Shown piece by piece: positions 5,902-6,221 of a stretch of 6,221 nt of DNA. The notes under the pieces were generated by a model. The model was not told where the DNA came from. It was given only the letters and a program-made list of their open reading frames with translations, and searched no databases. A program made the translations under genes and the position numbers. Each line of letters begins with the position of its first letter. Position 1 is the first letter of the stretch. The stretch comes from Pyrinomonadaceae bacterium (GTDB lineage Bacteria > Acidobacteriota > Blastocatellia > Pyrinomonadales > Pyrinomonadaceae). Location of the stretch: assembly GCA_025929655.1 (NCBI GenBank), contig JAICPV010000147.1:1-6221 (forward strand). Direction: 5' to 3'.

Positions 5902-6221
5902 ATGCGTTATAGACAGTTCTTCATTTTAGCCGCGGTTTCGCTCTCGCTCGTGTTTTCAGCCTGTACCGAAAGGACGGAAGCCCGGCGCGAGGGCTGCCAG
6001 ATCCGGGTCGGGATCGTGTTCGATATCGGCGGGAAGAATGACCGTTCGTTCAACGCTGCCGCCTGGGAGGGCGGCAAGCGTGCCCAAAACGAGCTGCCGA
6101 TATGTCTCTACGATGTCGAACCAGGTAATCCGACCTCGATCGAGCCTGCGATGCGTGCTTTCGCCGAAAAGAACTTCGATCTGATCATCGGCATCGGTTT
6201 CGCGCAGGGGCCGATCATGCA
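5902..6221 (+). CDS. BMP/PnrA-family ABC transporter substrate-binding lipoprotein (3' partial)
   Basis: This is the N-terminal 106 codons of a basic-membrane-protein (BMP/PnrA) family binding protein; the frame is open at the window end. Residues 1-20 are a lipoprotein signal peptide: R2, R4, a hydrophobic core FFILAAVSLSLV, then FSA-C with the lipidated Cys at 21. A short charged spacer follows. The mature fold starts with IRVGIVFDIGGKNDRSFN (34-51), the family hallmark 'GxVxDxGGxxDxSFN', followed by AAAWEGGKRAQNEL and DLIIGIGFAQG (93-103), another conserved family segment. Characterised BMP members such as Treponema PnrA bind nucleosides and feed an ABC importer with two permeases and one ATPase, which would be expected beyond the window. 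The start is the ATG at 5902, giving a proper signal peptide; no strong ribosome site is seen. Nucleoside specificity is inferred from the family and from the nearby nucleoside phosphorylase. Some BMP proteins have other ligands. Confidence 0.92.
   Translation, partial: MRYRQFFILAAVSLSLVFSACTERTEARREGCQIRVGIVFDIGGKNDRSFNAAAWEGGKRAQNELPICLYDVEPGNPTSIEPAMRAFAEKNFDLIIGIGFAQGPIM

Overview
The window looks like chromosomal DNA from a free-living bacterium, most likely an Acidobacteriota member of the Blastocatellia/Pyrinomonadaceae type. This is inferred from memory of protein style and not from any marker gene. The pointers are a 'MKRCPEC...NFCLDDG' mini zinc ribbon fused to a transmembrane helix and a PD40/TolB-type propeller, weak Shine-Dalgarno sites, moderately GC-rich codons, and foldable repeats in several intergenic gaps. 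All intact genes lie on the + strand.

Region 1 (1-1829) is the conserved block yacL-like PIN/TRAM gene (5' end missing), ispD and ispF. The PIN/TRAM stop codon and the ispD GTG start share one base (TAGTG), which suggests translational coupling. IspD and IspF catalyse two steps of the non-mevalonate (MEP) isoprenoid pathway: CTP-dependent activation of MEP, and cyclisation to MEcPP. The same order occurs in Bacillus (yacL-ispD-ispF). The 134-bp gap between ispD and ispF holds a large imperfect inverted repeat.

Region 2 (1830-3214) is a 65-bp gap framed by another inverted repeat, which begins inside the ispF stop codon, followed by a complete pyrimidine-nucleoside/thymidine phosphorylase gene (deoA/pdp).

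Region 3 (3215-3687) is a 473-bp gap without an intact gene. On its - strand lies a decayed fragment resembling the N-terminus of a small membrane methyltransferase (isoprenylcysteine-methyltransferase-like/MddA-like family), interrupted by a stop codon and then lost.

Region 4 (3688-5664) is a 658-residue zinc-ribbon/TM/beta-propeller protein. The propeller resembles the sensor half of acidobacterial Ser/Thr kinases, but no kinase domain is present.

Region 5 (5665-6221) is a 237-bp gap with a perfect 8-bp inverted repeat just upstream of the next gene. That gene is the start of a BMP/PnrA-family lipoprotein, a substrate-binding protein of nucleoside-type ABC importers, and it runs off the window end. 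Together with the phosphorylase it suggests, by inference, a nucleoside uptake and salvage capability in this neighbourhood, although other material separates the two genes.

No tRNA, rRNA, CRISPR array, intact transposase or phage gene is visible. I did not find a clearly new multi-gene system. The most unusual items are the kinase-less sensor protein, the methyltransferase relic and the foldable intergenic repeats.
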